Part shown: piece after piece, positions 18,999 through 28,644 of the stretch
Position numbering within the stretch: position 1 is the stretch's first letter
How the letters are laid out: the number at the start of each line of letters is the position of its first letter
Source: Xenorhabdus anantnagensis
GTDB lineage: Bacteria > Pseudomonadota > Gammaproteobacteria > Enterobacterales > Enterobacteriaceae
Length of the DNA stretch: 64,000 bases
Direction of reading: 5' to 3'
Assembly: GCF_028598555.1 (NCBI RefSeq)
Contig: NZ_JAQRFN010000008.1
Coordinates: 108,858 to 172,857 of the forward strand
Program-made: the position numbers and the translations under genes
The notes under the pieces: generated by a model
Seen by the model: only the letters and a program-made list of their open reading frames with translations
Databases searched by the model: none
Told to the model about the DNA's origin: nothing

Positions 18999-19921
18999 TT
19001 CTTCACCTCCTCATTGTTTGCATTGTTCGAATCAATATCTTTAAGTGCGCTCTCTTCCTCTTCTTTAGAAACGCGGTTCGGGCCAATACCCACATAATGG
19101 AAAATCGAAGCAGCAAAAGTGGCAGCAAAACCAATCGCGGCCAATGGTTTCCAGATGCCTTTCCAGAAGGTGACGGTCGGGCTGATTGCCGGATTGTCCG
19201 GCAATCCATGATAGAGCTGGGGTTTGTTGGCATGGTGCAGCACATACATAACATGAGTTCCACCTACGCCTTCGGGATCGTACAAACCCGCATTTTCATA
19301 GCCACGCCCGTTAAGTTCCTCAACCCGCTCTGCCGCCAGTGCTTTCATGTCCTGTTTGCTGCCAAAATGAATCGCACCTGTTGGGCAAGTTTTTACACAA
19401 GCCGGTTCCTGCCCCACACCAACACGGTCAACGCACAGAGTACATTTGTAGGCACGATTATCTTCTTTGTTGATACGCGGCACATTGAATGGACAGCCCG
19501 CAATGCAATAACCGCAGCCAATGCAGTGCTCTGACTGAAAATCAACGATGCCATTGGCATACTGAATAATCGCCCCTTCTGCCGGACAGGCTTTCAAACA
19601 ACCCGGGTCAGCGCAGTGCATACAGCCATCCTTGCGGATCAGCCATTCCAGCCTGCCATTCTCCTCTACTTCGGAAAATCGCATCACCGTCCATGACTTC
19701 GCCGTCAGATCAGCAGGGTTGTCATAAACACCAACGTTATGCCCAATTTCATCACGGATGTCGTTCCATTCTGAACATGCCACCTGACACGCTTTACAGC
19801 CGATACAGGTCGTCACATCGATCAGCTTTGCCACTTCTTGCTGGTGATCCCGCACACGAGGCGCGGGAGTCAGTGAATTGGTGGCAGATCGACGAATAAT
19901 GTCTTGAGACTGCAATGACAT
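18995..19921 (-). CDS. fdoH: Formate dehydrogenase iron-sulfur (beta) subunit
   Basis: A 308-residue protein with four ferredoxin-type cysteine clusters: [41 protein letters not shown] and [22 protein letters not shown]-terminal membrane helix follows ([20 protein letters not shown]). It carries electrons from the molybdenum catalytic subunit to the cytochrome subunit. It begins 12 bases after the fdoG stop and overlaps fdoI. Confidence 0.95.
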   Translation of the reverse strand: MSLQSQDIIRRSATNSLTPAPRVRDHQQEVAKLIDVTTCIGCKACQVACSEWNDIRDEIGHNVGVYDNPADLTAKSWTVMRFSEVEENGRLEWLIRKDGCMHCADPGCLKACPAEGAIIQYANGIVDFQSEHCIGCGYCIAGCPFNVPRINKEDNRAYKCTLCVDRVGVGQEPACVKTCPTGAIHFGSKQDMKALAAERVEELNGRGYENAGLYDPEGVGGTHVMYVLHHANKPQLYHGLPDNPAISPTVTFWKGIWKPLAAIGFAATFAASIFHYVGIGPNRVSKEEEESALKDIDSNNANNEEVKK

Positions 19922-19933
19922 GATTTTTCTCCT

Positions 19934-22900
19934 CTACACCTTTTCCACATTAACCAGAAACGCTTTGAATTCTGGTGTTTGCGTATTGGCATCACCGACA
20001 AACGGCGTCAGAGTATTCGCAAGGAACCCTTTCTTCGCCGCGCCTTCAAAGCCCCAGTGAATCGGAATACCGATGGTGTCCACTTCACGGCCGTGAACAT
20101 TCAAGGTACGAATACGTTTCGTCACTACCGCTTTGGCCTTGATATAGCCACGATTGGAGCTGACTTTGACGGTATCACCCTGTTTGATGCCTTTCTCTGC
20201 CGCCAACCGTTCACCAATTTCCACAAACTGCTCTGGTTGGGCAATTGCGTTCAGCAACGCATGTTTTGTCCAGAAATGGAAATGTTCAGTCAGACGGTAA
20301 GTGGTTCCCACGTAAGGGAATTTATCGGCCTTGCCCATTGCTTCAAAATCGCTTTTGAACACACGGGCGGCCGGATTGGAAACCACATTCGGATGCAGCG
20401 GGTTAGTTCCCAACGGCGTTTCAAATGGTTCGTAATGCTCAGGGAACGGCCCTTCTGCCATTTTGTCGATGGCAAACAGACGTCCCATGCCTTCTGGTTG
20501 CATGATAAATGGCCCGACATCACTCCCCGGAGCCGCATTGCTGTAATCAGGAATATCCACCCCGCTCCATTTATCGCCATCCCATGCAATCAATTGGCGT
20601 TTAGGGTCCCATGGATTGCCCTGTGGATCAGCAGACGCACGGTTATACAGAATGCGGCGGTTCAGAGGCCACGCCCATGCCCAACCCAGTGTATTACCCA
20701 TGCCGGATGGATCAGCATTATCGCGGCGTGCCATCTGGTTGCCTTCCGGTGTCCAGCTTCCGGCGAAAATCCAGCAGCCGCTGGCGGTTGTGCCATCATC
20801 GCGTAGTTGTGCGAAAGAAGATAATTGCTGCCCCTTTTTCACCAACACATTGCCGCTGACATCCAGCAAGTCAGCCAAAGCGCGACCGTTATTTTCCTGT
20901 GCCACCTCTTCCGGTGTCGGGGCAGCCGGATCAAAATAATCCCATGTCATGCTCAACACTTGTTCTGGCGCCGCGCCACCTTCCTCGCGATACCGATCAC
21001 GCAAGCGCTTGAAGATGCCCGACAAAATTTCACCATCCCCAATCGCTTCCCCTGGTGCATCCGCGCCTTTCCAGTGCCATTGCAGCCAGCGGGCTGAATT
21101 GACTATTGAGCCGTTTTCTTCCGCGAAACAACAGCATGGCAGACGGAAAACTTCGGTCTGGATGGTTGCAGGATCAACATCATTGAATTCACCATGATTT
21201 TGCCAGAATGACGACGTTTCAGTACTGAGAGGATCAATTGTGACCAAGAATTTCAGCTTCGATAACGCAGCAACTACTTTGTTCTTGTTCGGGAATGACG
21301 CTATTGGATTGAAGCCCTGACAGATATAGCCATTGACTTCCCCTTTCGACATCATTTCAAAATATTGCAGGACATCGTAAGGTTTATCCCACTTCGGCAA
21401 CAGATCAAAGCCCCAATCATTCTCTTTACGGGCATTATCACCATAGAAACTCTTCATCAGGCTGACAAAAAACTTCGGATAATTTCCCCAATAATTAACC
21501 TGCCCTGAAACGGTGGCTGTTGGTGTATTGGCCTGCAAATAACTTTGCAAATCGGTCTGTTTTTCCGATGGCAGGGAGAGATAGCCCGGCAGGCTCTGGG
21601 ACAGTAACCCCAAATCTGTCAGTCCCTGAATATTGGAGTGACCACGCAGCGCGTTAATGCCGCCTCCGGCCATACCCATATTGCCGAGCAATAATTGAAT
21701 CATCGCCATTGTGCGGATATTCTGCGCACCGGTGGAGTGTTGCGTCCAACCCAGTGCATACAGGAAAGAAGTGGTTTTGTCTTTCACACTGGTTTCAGCC
21801 AGATATTCACACACCTTGAGGAAATCTTCCTTTGGTGTACCACAGATATCGGTCACGACATCCGGAGTATAACGGCTGACATGGGCCTTCAACAGACTCC
21901 AGACACAACGTGGATGGGTCAGCGTTTTATCACGTTTGGCGAAACCATTTTCATCCAGCTCATAATTCCATGTCGTTTTATCGTACTTACGATTTTCAGC
22001 ATCATAGCCGCTGAACAAACCATCATCGAACGAGAAATCTTCCCGCACAATCAGGCTGGCATTGGTGTAAGCCTCGACATATTCACGGTTAATCTTTTCA
22101 TTGGTCATCAGGTATAAAATCACACCTGACAGAAAAACAATATCCGTACCGGAACGGATAGGCGTATAGAAATCCGCCACAGATGCTGTACGGGTAAAAC
22201 GGGGATCGATAACAATCAGTTTGGCTTTGTTATGAATTTTGGCTTCCATCGCCCAACGGAAACCGACAGGATGTGCCTCAGCAGCATTCCCGCCCATCAC
22301 GACAATCAAGTTCGCATTCTTAATATCCACCCAGTGGTTGGTCATCGCACCGCGACCAAATGTTGGAGCAAGACTTGCTACCGTTGGTCCGTGTCAGACA
22401 CGCGCCTGGTTGTCTACGGCAAGCATGCCGAGAGCGCGACTAAATTTCTGTGATAAAAAGCCGGTTTCGTTACTGGCCGCAGAGGCACACAACATGCCCG
22501 TGGTCAGCCAACGGTTAACCGTCACACCATCTTGATTGGTTTTAACGAAATTGGCATCGCGGTCTTGTTTCATCAATCCCGCGATACGATTGAAGGCTTC
22601 ATTCCAGCTTATTCGCTGCCATTGATTGGAGCCGGGGGCACGATATTCTGGATAGTGCAGACGATTTTTGCTGTGAACAAAATCCACCAATCCAGCCCCT
22701 TTAGGGCATAGGGCACCACGGTTTACAGGATGGTCCGGGTCCCCTTCGATATGAAAAATAGTCGATTTGGCATTTTTGGCGCCATCACCAAGGCTGTACA
22801 TCAATAATCCACAGCCGACAGAGCAGTATGTGCAGGTATTTCGGGTTTCATGCGCACGCAGCAATTTGTAGTTACGTGTTTGTGCAATCGCGGCGGTTGG

Positions 22901-22981
22901 GGCAAACCCCAACGCGGCTGCCGTCGTACCCGCCATACCGCCAGCGCAGATCTTAAAGAACTTCCTCCTGCTGACTTGCAT
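19934..22981 (-). CDS. fdoG: Formate dehydrogenase catalytic (alpha) subunit, selenoprotein
   Basis: One gene of 1015 codons read through an in-frame TGA at 22394-22396. From the ATG at 22981 (AGGAGA upstream), the TGA is codon 196, the same position as selenocysteine 196 in E. coli FdnG. The context LAVDNQARV-Sec-HGPTVAS is conserved. The N-terminus has a twin-arginine signal (SRRKFFKICAGG), so the enzyme faces the periplasm. CTYCSVGCG binds the first 4Fe-4S cluster. It oxidises formate at a molybdopterin centre. An open frame starts at 23014, but the Tat start fits better. selA and selB lie a few kb away. Confidence 0.97.
22350..22396 (-). promoter_or_regulatory. Bacterial SECIS element in fdoG
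   Basis: Directly 3' of the selenocysteine TGA the minus strand carries a stem-loop at 22365-22382: GG, an unpaired U, AGCAA, loop GUC, UUGCU, CC. Its position 14 bases after the UGA and the small apical loop with a G and U match the SelB-binding hairpins of E. coli fdhF and fdnG. Confidence 0.88.
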
Positions 22982-23180
22982 GGGGATCTCCTCACTCACA
23001 TTGCTTATTAGCACTCGTTTATTAACACTTATTTATTAACACACCGTTTAACAGAAATCCTGCGGGTATGTTCGCTTCTTATCAAAATATTCTTAGGTGA
23101 TAAAATGTCATTCGGTAATAATTTGATGAATCATTTTTGATTCTGGGCACTGTCTGCTATAAATCCACACAAACAGTATT

Positions 23181-24053
23181 ATGAATCAATCTACTGGGGA
23201 ATTCACTATGGATGATGCAAGGTCAGAAAATGAGTTAACCATGGAAGGAATCAACGGTGCTTTCCGTATCAATGTGCAACAAAAAAACGCAAAACAAAGC
23301 AATCAGTTGAGCAGAGCAAAGCTGGATTGGGTAGCCGAGGAAGTTCCTGTCGCATTGGTTTATAACGGCATTTCCCATGTTGTAATGATGACCAGCCCGA
23401 AGGATCTCGACTATTTCGCCATCGGGTTTTCATTGTCGGAAGGGATTATCGCGTCTCCACAGGAAATTCGGGGCATTGACTCAGTAGTTAGCTGTCATGG
23501 CGGCATTGAGCTTCATATTGAACTTTCCAGCCGCCGTTTTACGGGATTAAAAGAACGCCGACGCAGTATGGCGGGGAGAACTGGCTGCGGTATCTGCGGC
23601 ACTGAGCAACTGACAGAGATTTTTCGCCCAATTACGCCCCTGCCTTTCACCCAAACCTTTTCCCTCTCTCACCTTGATACTGCACTTGCCCAATTACCGC
23701 GTGTTCAGGACATCGGTTCACTTACCGGCTGTACCCATGCGGCAGGTTGGATTGACCTTGAAGGAAAATTGCTTGGTGGTTGTGAAGATGTCGGCCGCCA
23801 TGTTGCATTGGATAAGTTATTGGGAATGCGGGCCAAAACGGGTTGGCAACAAGGTGCAGTGTTGGTTTCCAGCCGCGCCAGTTATGAAATGGTGCAAAAA
23901 TCAGCCAATTGTGGCGCAGAAATTTTATTTGCCGTTTCTGCTGCAACCTCACTCGCCATTGAAGTCGCACAAAAATGCAATCTGACACTAGTCGGATTTT
24001 GCAAGCCGGGACGGGCAACCGTGTATACCCATCCGCAGCGAATTTTGGATTAA
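23181..24053 (+). CDS. fdhD: Formate dehydrogenase sulfurtransferase FdhD
   Basis: A 290-residue protein with the conserved CGICG motif ([12 protein letters not shown]), whose cysteines carry sulfur from IscS to the molybdenum cofactor. [20 protein letters not shown] is the family C-terminal signature. It is required for active FdoG. It is transcribed away from fdoG across a 200-base divergent region, as in E. coli. In-frame ATGs also lie at 23208 and 23241. The first start lacks a strong ribosome site, so the exact N-terminus is uncertain. Confidence 0.93.
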   Translation: MNQSTGEFTMDDARSENELTMEGINGAFRINVQQKNAKQSNQLSRAKLDWVAEEVPVALVYNGISHVVMMTSPKDLDYFAIGFSLSEGIIASPQEIRGIDSVVSCHGGIELHIELSSRRFTGLKERRRSMAGRTGCGICGTEQLTEIFRPITPLPFTQTFSLSHLDTALAQLPRVQDIGSLTGCTHAAGWIDLEGKLLGGCEDVGRHVALDKLLGMRAKTGWQQGAVLVSSRASYEMVQKSANCGAEILFAVSAATSLAIEVAQKCNLTLVGFCKPGRATVYTHPQRILD

Positions 24054-24311
24054 TTAATTGAGACGGTGAAATATCCTCAAATTCGCTCGCATCCTTTTTC
24101 AATATAAAAAACCTTTAATTTCAATAGATTAATCCCAGTATAAGTAATAAAAATCAACAATTTAAAAACGTGGTTTGATTTATAGTTTACCTGACTATTT
24201 ATTAATCATATTGTTACTTTGTGTACATTTCTAATTCATACGTTTTCTGCACAAAAAATTCAGGACGCTCTTATGACAGGATAACAAGATACTTAATTCT
24301 CAGTGAGGTTA
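24054..24311. other. AT-rich promoter region of the first hemophilin gene
   Basis: No gene is seen. The region should hold the promoter of the first heme locus. No Fur box as clear as the one before the second copy is visible. Confidence 0.4.
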
Positions 24312-25037
24312 ATGATGAGAAAGATCAATATATTAATCACTGTGTTAGGCGTTTTGGGATTGATAACACAGGCTCAAGCAAAAGTTGGCTATGGCATAAG
24401 CCAACAAGAAACCAAACCACATATTCTACTCGGAGAGAAAGGCGGTGATCCTGCCATAGGCATCTCTTCGATACCTATAATTGGGGATAAGCTCTTCACT
24501 GCCTCTGAGCTGAAAAAACTCGCCACTCTCGACAAGAACAACATCTATGATGTCAAAAAAGAGGGATTAAGCATTTGGGGTATCGAGAATCAATATATCG
24601 ATATCGGCCAGGTTCCAAATGCGGAAGTTTACTTCGGTGAATGGGCACAAAAAACCCCTGATAAATCGGACATCACCCATACTGTTTTTTATCTAGGCAA
24701 AGATGTTACAACCAATATGCCAAAAAACGGCACTGCGACCTATACGGTGAAAGGCCTTAGCCAATATAACGGTAGCAATCTTCTCTCCGGTGAATTAGTC
24801 GCAAACTTTGATTCCCAAAAACTGAATGGCTCACTGAGCAATAGCTCACTGAATATAGGTATTGATGCCAATATAAATAATGATGCCGGATTTTCAGGCA
24901 AAGCCACAGCCAACGGCAGTATCAATGGAACCACCGATGGAAAATTCTATGGTGATTCCGCCTCCTCTCTGGCAGGGATTGCCAAATTTGATAGTGACAG
25001 GAACAAAGATACGGCTTTCGGTGGCAATAAAAAGTAA
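24312..25037 (+). CDS. Hemophilin-like secreted heme-binding protein, copy 1 (T11SS cargo)
   Basis: A 241-residue protein. The cleavable signal peptide ends in AQA (LITQAQA-KVGYG), with no lipobox Cys, so it is soluble rather than a lipoprotein. The mature N-terminus GYGISQQETKPHI is the hemophilin-type start. The C-terminal half is a TbpB-like eight-stranded barrel: TATYTVKGLSQYNGSNLLSG, then DGKFYGDSASSLAGIAKFDS and KDTAFGGNKK. Hemophilins of Xenorhabdus (HrpC) and Haemophilus bind heme and leave the cell through a dedicated type XI exporter, here the next gene. ATG 24312 has GAGG upstream and matches the paralog. It shares much sequence with copy 2 at 27811. Confidence 0.85.
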   Translation: MMRKINILITVLGVLGLITQAQAKVGYGISQQETKPHILLGEKGGDPAIGISSIPIIGDKLFTASELKKLATLDKNNIYDVKKEGLSIWGIENQYIDIGQVPNAEVYFGEWAQKTPDKSDITHTVFYLGKDVTTNMPKNGTATYTVKGLSQYNGSNLLSGELVANFDSQKLNGSLSNSSLNIGIDANINNDAGFSGKATANGSINGTTDGKFYGDSASSLAGIAKFDSDRNKDTAFGGNKK

Positions 25038-25043
25038 TTTTCC

Positions 25044-25080
25044 GGATAACAGTGCCATTTTGGGTACTGTTATCCCACTT
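25044..25080 (+). terminator. Attenuator-like hairpin between cargo 1 and exporter 1
   Basis: GGATAACAGT pairs perfectly with ACTGTTATCC around a 12-base loop, followed by a C/T-rich run. It sits between the cargo stop and the exporter gene, where partial termination would favour cargo over exporter. Confidence 0.6.
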
Positions 25081-25169
25081 TTCCCTTTCCGTTCACCTTC
25101 GTTGCCCTAATAACGTCTCGTATCACTGTTTATTCCCAATAATATGGGATCTGTAAGTGAGTTTTTTCT

Positions 25170-26702
25170 ATGTCTGACAAAAGAAAAGTAGCTGGCAAGA
25201 GAAAAGTAACTGGTAAGAGAAAAGCGCCTGAATTACTGATATCACTGCTGATCCCATTCATCTTTCCAGCGGCTCAGGCTAATGAAGCTCAGGCTAATGA
25301 AGATAGTAGCCACAAGATTTGGCAAGACGCACGATACAATCAACAGCACAATCAACAAAAAAATGAAGCAGGATTAATAATATCAAATACCATTTCTGCA
25401 AAGAGTGATACTTCATCGATCATCATTCATGGGCAAAAATTCAAGATAGAAAACAATGTTAAGGATATCGGTCAAGCCTTGTACCTTGCCATTAACTATC
25501 GACAGTGGCAAGACGTAAGACGCCTTCTGATCACTTATCAAAAACTACCTGCACACGATCCGTTACTCATCAATTTTGCTCAAGGTGGTCTGGCACATTT
25601 TGAAGGAAATTTGGCACTTGCTGCTTCTTATTATCAAAAAATTCTACGTCAAAAACCAAATTTTACGCGCATCAAACTGGAACTCGCGCGTACTTATTTT
25701 GAAGATCACAAAAATCGGGAGTCTAGCCAGTTATTTCAAGAGGTCAGTAAACAGCATCAGTTACCCAAAATGGTTCTGAAGAATATCGACAGTTATCTGA
25801 AAGCAATAACCCGAAGAAATGGCTGGCATAGCTCGTTCTCATTCGGTTATTCCTATGACGATAATATAAATATGTCTCCAAATCAGAAACCGGTTTGCCT
25901 GCTTTCCAAAGAAGGAAAGTGCGTGATCGAACGGAAATCGCCAAAACCTATTAAAGATTGGGGTGTAACTTATAACGCTACATTAAGCCGACATTACCAA
26001 CTTATCGGCCATCATGGCATTTTTGGCCGCAGCCTGATTTATGGTGAAAATTATCACCATTACCACGACGAAAACAAAAATACGTTTCTGCTGGTTGGTG
26101 GCTACAACTATAAAAGCAGAACCCATGATTTCGCCTTTGGCCCCCTGTTTGAATATCAACAACGTGCAGGGAATACCGAATACCACGCCATTGGCGCCAA
26201 AATGGAATGGCAGTGGTCTATCACCAATAAAACCACACTCAATATTGAACTTGGTCATAAGAAATTGAATTATCAGCCGCGTTACCGCTGGAAAGACGGT
26301 GAGCACTCCTCATCCCATTTCAGCCTGTCTCATGCCATCAGTGAAAAATTAGTTCTGTTTGGTGGCGGCAGTTGGATCTATCAAAACAATCAACAACCAG
26401 CAGCTCGCTATCAGCAATGGAAAGTGAATGCGGGAATTGCCGGGCAACTCTATTCCCATATTAATGGCTCACTGTTTTTCACACTGAAAAAACAACAATT
26501 CGGAGCCTACAGCCCATTATTGGGTGCCAGACACAAAGATAACGAACAGATCTATACTGTTTCCATTAAATTCCCTGCCACTAAGATATTGGGAATGACC
26601 CCCTCTTTAACTTTCCGCCATCGACACAATCGCAGCAATGTGAACTGGTTGTACAGTTATGACAAAAATGAAGTACAGATACAGCTAGAGAAATATTTTT
26701 AA
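25170..26702 (+). CDS. Type XI secretion outer-membrane protein (Slam/DUF560), copy 1
   Basis: A 510-residue protein. After a signal peptide with a repeat-expanded basic head (three RK-containing units) come TPR-like helices at about 100-210 (LINFAQGGLAHFEGNLALAA, then RIKLELARTYFEDHKNRE). The C-terminal DUF560 barrel ends in the outer-membrane motif EVQIQLEKYF with a terminal Phe. Slam-type proteins move specific barrel-domain cargo across the outer membrane. The adjacent hemophilin-like protein is the probable substrate. Short tandem repeats at 25182-25217 and 25272-25301 lengthen its N-terminus relative to copy 2. It overlaps the convergent acyltransferase gene by four bases. Confidence 0.87.
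   Translation: MSDKRKVAGKRKVTGKRKAPELLISLLIPFIFPAAQANEAQANEDSSHKIWQDARYNQQHNQQKNEAGLIISNTISAKSDTSSIIIHGQKFKIENNVKDIGQALYLAINYRQWQDVRRLLITYQKLPAHDPLLINFAQGGLAHFEGNLALAASYYQKILRQKPNFTRIKLELARTYFEDHKNRESSQLFQEVSKQHQLPKMVLKNIDSYLKAITRRNGWHSSFSFGYSYDDNINMSPNQKPVCLLSKEGKCVIERKSPKPIKDWGVTYNATLSRHYQLIGHHGIFGRSLIYGENYHHYHDENKNTFLLVGGYNYKSRTHDFAFGPLFEYQQRAGNTEYHAIGAKMEWQWSITNKTTLNIELGHKKLNYQPRYRWKDGEHSSSHFSLSHAISEKLVLFGGGSWIYQNNQQPAARYQQWKVNAGIAGQLYSHINGSLFFTLKKQQFGAYSPLLGARHKDNEQIYTVSIKFPATKILGMTPSLTFRHRHNRSNVNWLYSYDKNEVQIQLEKYF
25182..25301. repeat. Two short in-frame tandem repeats at the exporter 1 N-terminus
   Basis: An 18-base unit at 25182-25199 is repeated at 25200-25217, giving KRKVAG/KRKVTG and a further partial copy KRKAPE. 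A perfect 15-base duplication, GCTCAGGCTAATGAA at 25272-25286 and 25287-25301, encodes AQANE twice just after the signal-peptide cleavage region. Confidence 0.9.
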
Positions 26703-27463
26703 TCAAGGCGGTGATACATCCACAAATTAGGTTCAATGTAATAAGCCATCTGTTTTTCAACATCCACCACCAACGGCACCAAACCACCCGGAATGATATA
26801 TTCACCGCTTTGTGGAAACTTCATGTCAGTCCATTCCTGCCACTGTTCCAGTGTGCCGTAGATATCCATAGAGCGGAGGGCAGGCTTGATGATTTTTGCG
26901 CCCAAACGGCAATGTGTGCGGATCCACGGGTCAAACGGCTCGCCTTTGTCATTTTTCCAACTACAGTATTCGATAAAATCTTGCAGAGGATATTTGCTTT
27001 TCAGACTCGGCCTGACAGGAATCACAAGCCCTAGTAATCCTTCATCCCGGGCAGTCTGCTTCAAGCTGTTGAGCAACAAAGCAGGAACATTTTGCCCCCT
27101 GAACTCAGGAGCAACTGTCATCCCCAGAGCAGATACCATATTGGCTTGTACCTTTCCTTTCGCTGCTCCACCGGCCTCTAATACAGCATCCCATCCTTCA
27201 TCAGGCAATTGATCTAATGAATGATTTTCCCAAGGAAAAGGAATTGAGTTAAACAGACCAATAAGGCGTTCTTCTTTACCTTGTTTCAAGATGGCAAATT
27301 TTTGAAAATGGCTGAAGCCAGACTCATATAATTTGTCCCAATGTTTTTCAGCTACAGCATCATAATTCATGAACCGAGGCCAATTGTTACCAATAAGTTC
27401 GCCTATTGCATCGCCAAAATCTGTTCTTTCTTCAGCAGATTGAATAATGATTTCTACTTCCAT
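26699..27463 (-). CDS. GNAT-like acyltransferase
   Basis: A 254-residue protein. VSALGMTVAPEFRGQNVPAL resembles GNAT motif A (V-x-P-x-x-R-G-x-x-x-A) and is followed by LLNSLKQTARDEGLLGLVIP. It fits a single-domain acetyltransferase of unknown substrate. It lies between the two hemophilin/exporter pairs on the opposite strand. Its 3' end overlaps exporter 1 by four bases, and it is divergent from hemophilin 2. Whether it modifies a component of the heme system is unknown. Confidence 0.65.
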   Translation of the reverse strand: MEVEIIIQSAEERTDFGDAIGELIGNNWPRFMNYDAVAEKHWDKLYESGFSHFQKFAILKQGKEERLIGLFNSIPFPWENHSLDQLPDEGWDAVLEAGGAAKGKVQANMVSALGMTVAPEFRGQNVPALLLNSLKQTARDEGLLGLVIPVRPSLKSKYPLQDFIEYCSWKNDKGEPFDPWIRTHCRLGAKIIKPALRSMDIYGTLEQWQEWTDMKFPQSGEYIIPGGLVPLVVDVEKQMAYYIEPNLWMYHRLD

Positions 27464-27701
27464 AATACATCTCCCATTCAGCCTTTTTCAGCCAGATAGA
27501 TATATAAAATACAAAACCAATAAATTTAACTTGCTAATAATTAAAAGATTAGAACTTTGTAAATTAAATCGACCTACCTCACATTTTCAACAAAAAATCA
27601 GATAGCTTCAATCTCCCTAAAACACAAAAAAACAACCAATAATCAATAAATTAAATAAAAATAATATCTAATAAACCCTACAAAAATAGAAACAAATAGA
27701 A

Positions 27702-27726
27702 ATAATTATCATTTACATTATCATTT
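27702..27726. promoter_or_regulatory. Fur-box-like operator before hemophilin 2
   Basis: ATAATTATCATTTACATTATCATTT contains two overlapping ATTATCATT half-site motifs, close to the consensus GATAATGATAATCATTATC read on the minus strand. It lies about 85-110 bases upstream of the second hemophilin gene, consistent with iron repression. The flanking 27464-27810 is an AT-rich intergenic stretch with nothing else recognised. Confidence 0.65.
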
Positions 27727-27810
27727 GATCGGTGTACGTTTTCCACGCGCAATAAATCAGGCCGTTTTTATGATTGGGTAACGAGGGATCCCCCATTCCA
27801 AACGAGGATA

Positions 27811-28554
27811 ATGATGAAAAAGATTAAGGTATTAGTCGCCGCTTTAGGCGCATTGGGATTTATGGCACAGGCTCAGGCAGCAGTCGGTTTTGGTCAAAGC
27901 CAGAAAGAAACGACACCACATATTACGGTTGGGGCAACTCAATCTAGTTCAAGCTCCCACGGTGGAGTGGGTAACGAACCCGGAATTGGTGTCAGCTCCG
28001 TTTATGATGGCAAACTCATCGGTTTTGCTGGCTTGACCCGAATGGCTCCTGCTGACAGCAATGGTATTCATAATATCTCAATGGCGGGCGCGCCAGGCTC
28101 TCACGGCGGTATGGGTGTATTCCATTTCAGTAAAGTTGCCAATGCTGACGTTTACTTCGGTGAATGGTCTCAAACCGGTAAAGCAGATGATAATACTCAT
28201 ACTGTCTACTATGCGGGCAAAGATATTACCACCAATATTCCGACCGACGGTACAGCAACTTATACAATAACAGGTATTAACCAGTACAGCGGTGACAATG
28301 CCCTGTCCGGTACATTTACCGCAGATTTTGGTGAGAAAACCCTGATTGGTTCACTGGCAAATACCGCGATGACGATAGATATTGATGCCAATATCGGCTC
28401 TGATGCTAAATTTGAGGGTATAGCCGCTACTGATGATTTGATTGGAACAAGCACTGGCCACTTCTTCGGTGACAGTGCTTCCAGTCTGGCAGGATATGCA
28501 AAATTTGAAGATGACAGTACCAAAGATACCGCTTTCGGTGGTTCTAAACAGTAA
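27811..28554 (+). CDS. Hemophilin-like secreted heme-binding protein, copy 2 (T11SS cargo)
   Basis: A 247-residue paralog of the gene at 24312. The signal peptide ends AQA (FMAQAQA-AVGFG) with no lipobox. The N-terminal half, where hemophilins bind heme, differs from copy 1 most strongly and includes the insertion SSSSHGGVGN and an extra SHGGMGVFHF. The C-terminal barrel is closely conserved (TATYTITGINQYSGDNALSG, then GDSASSLAGYAKFEDD and KDTAFGGSKQ). The extra histidines in the first half may alter ligand binding. The ribosome site GAGGATA precedes ATG 27811. A Fur-like box lies upstream. Confidence 0.87.
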   Translation: MMKKIKVLVAALGALGFMAQAQAAVGFGQSQKETTPHITVGATQSSSSSHGGVGNEPGIGVSSVYDGKLIGFAGLTRMAPADSNGIHNISMAGAPGSHGGMGVFHFSKVANADVYFGEWSQTGKADDNTHTVYYAGKDITTNIPTDGTATYTITGINQYSGDNALSGTFTADFGEKTLIGSLANTAMTIDIDANIGSDAKFEGIAATDDLIGTSTGHFFGDSASSLAGYAKFEDDSTKDTAFGGSKQ

Positions 28555-28569
28555 ATATTAATTTTTCAG

Positions 28570-28607
28570 AGAACAGTACCATTTTTGGCGCTGTTCTTTG
28601 TTTTTTT
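28570..28607 (+). terminator. Attenuator-like terminator between cargo 2 and exporter 2
   Basis: AGAACAG pairs with CTGTTCT, followed by TTGTTTTTTTATTT. It occupies the same place as the hairpin between cargo 1 and exporter 1, but here with a strong T-run. Confidence 0.75.
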
Positions 28608-28644
28608 ATTTCTAATAACGTGAACTTTGTAAGCTGGTTTCCCG

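Noticed and set aside
19979..20806. A 275-codon open frame antisense to fdoG
   Set aside because: It is a mirror of a highly conserved gene on the other strand; composition and lack of family features mark it as chance.
22394..22396. An in-frame stop splitting the formate dehydrogenase gene into two open frames
   Set aside because: It is the selenocysteine UGA: it falls at codon 196 in the conserved context, is followed by a SECIS hairpin, and selA/selB are nearby. It is not a pseudogene.
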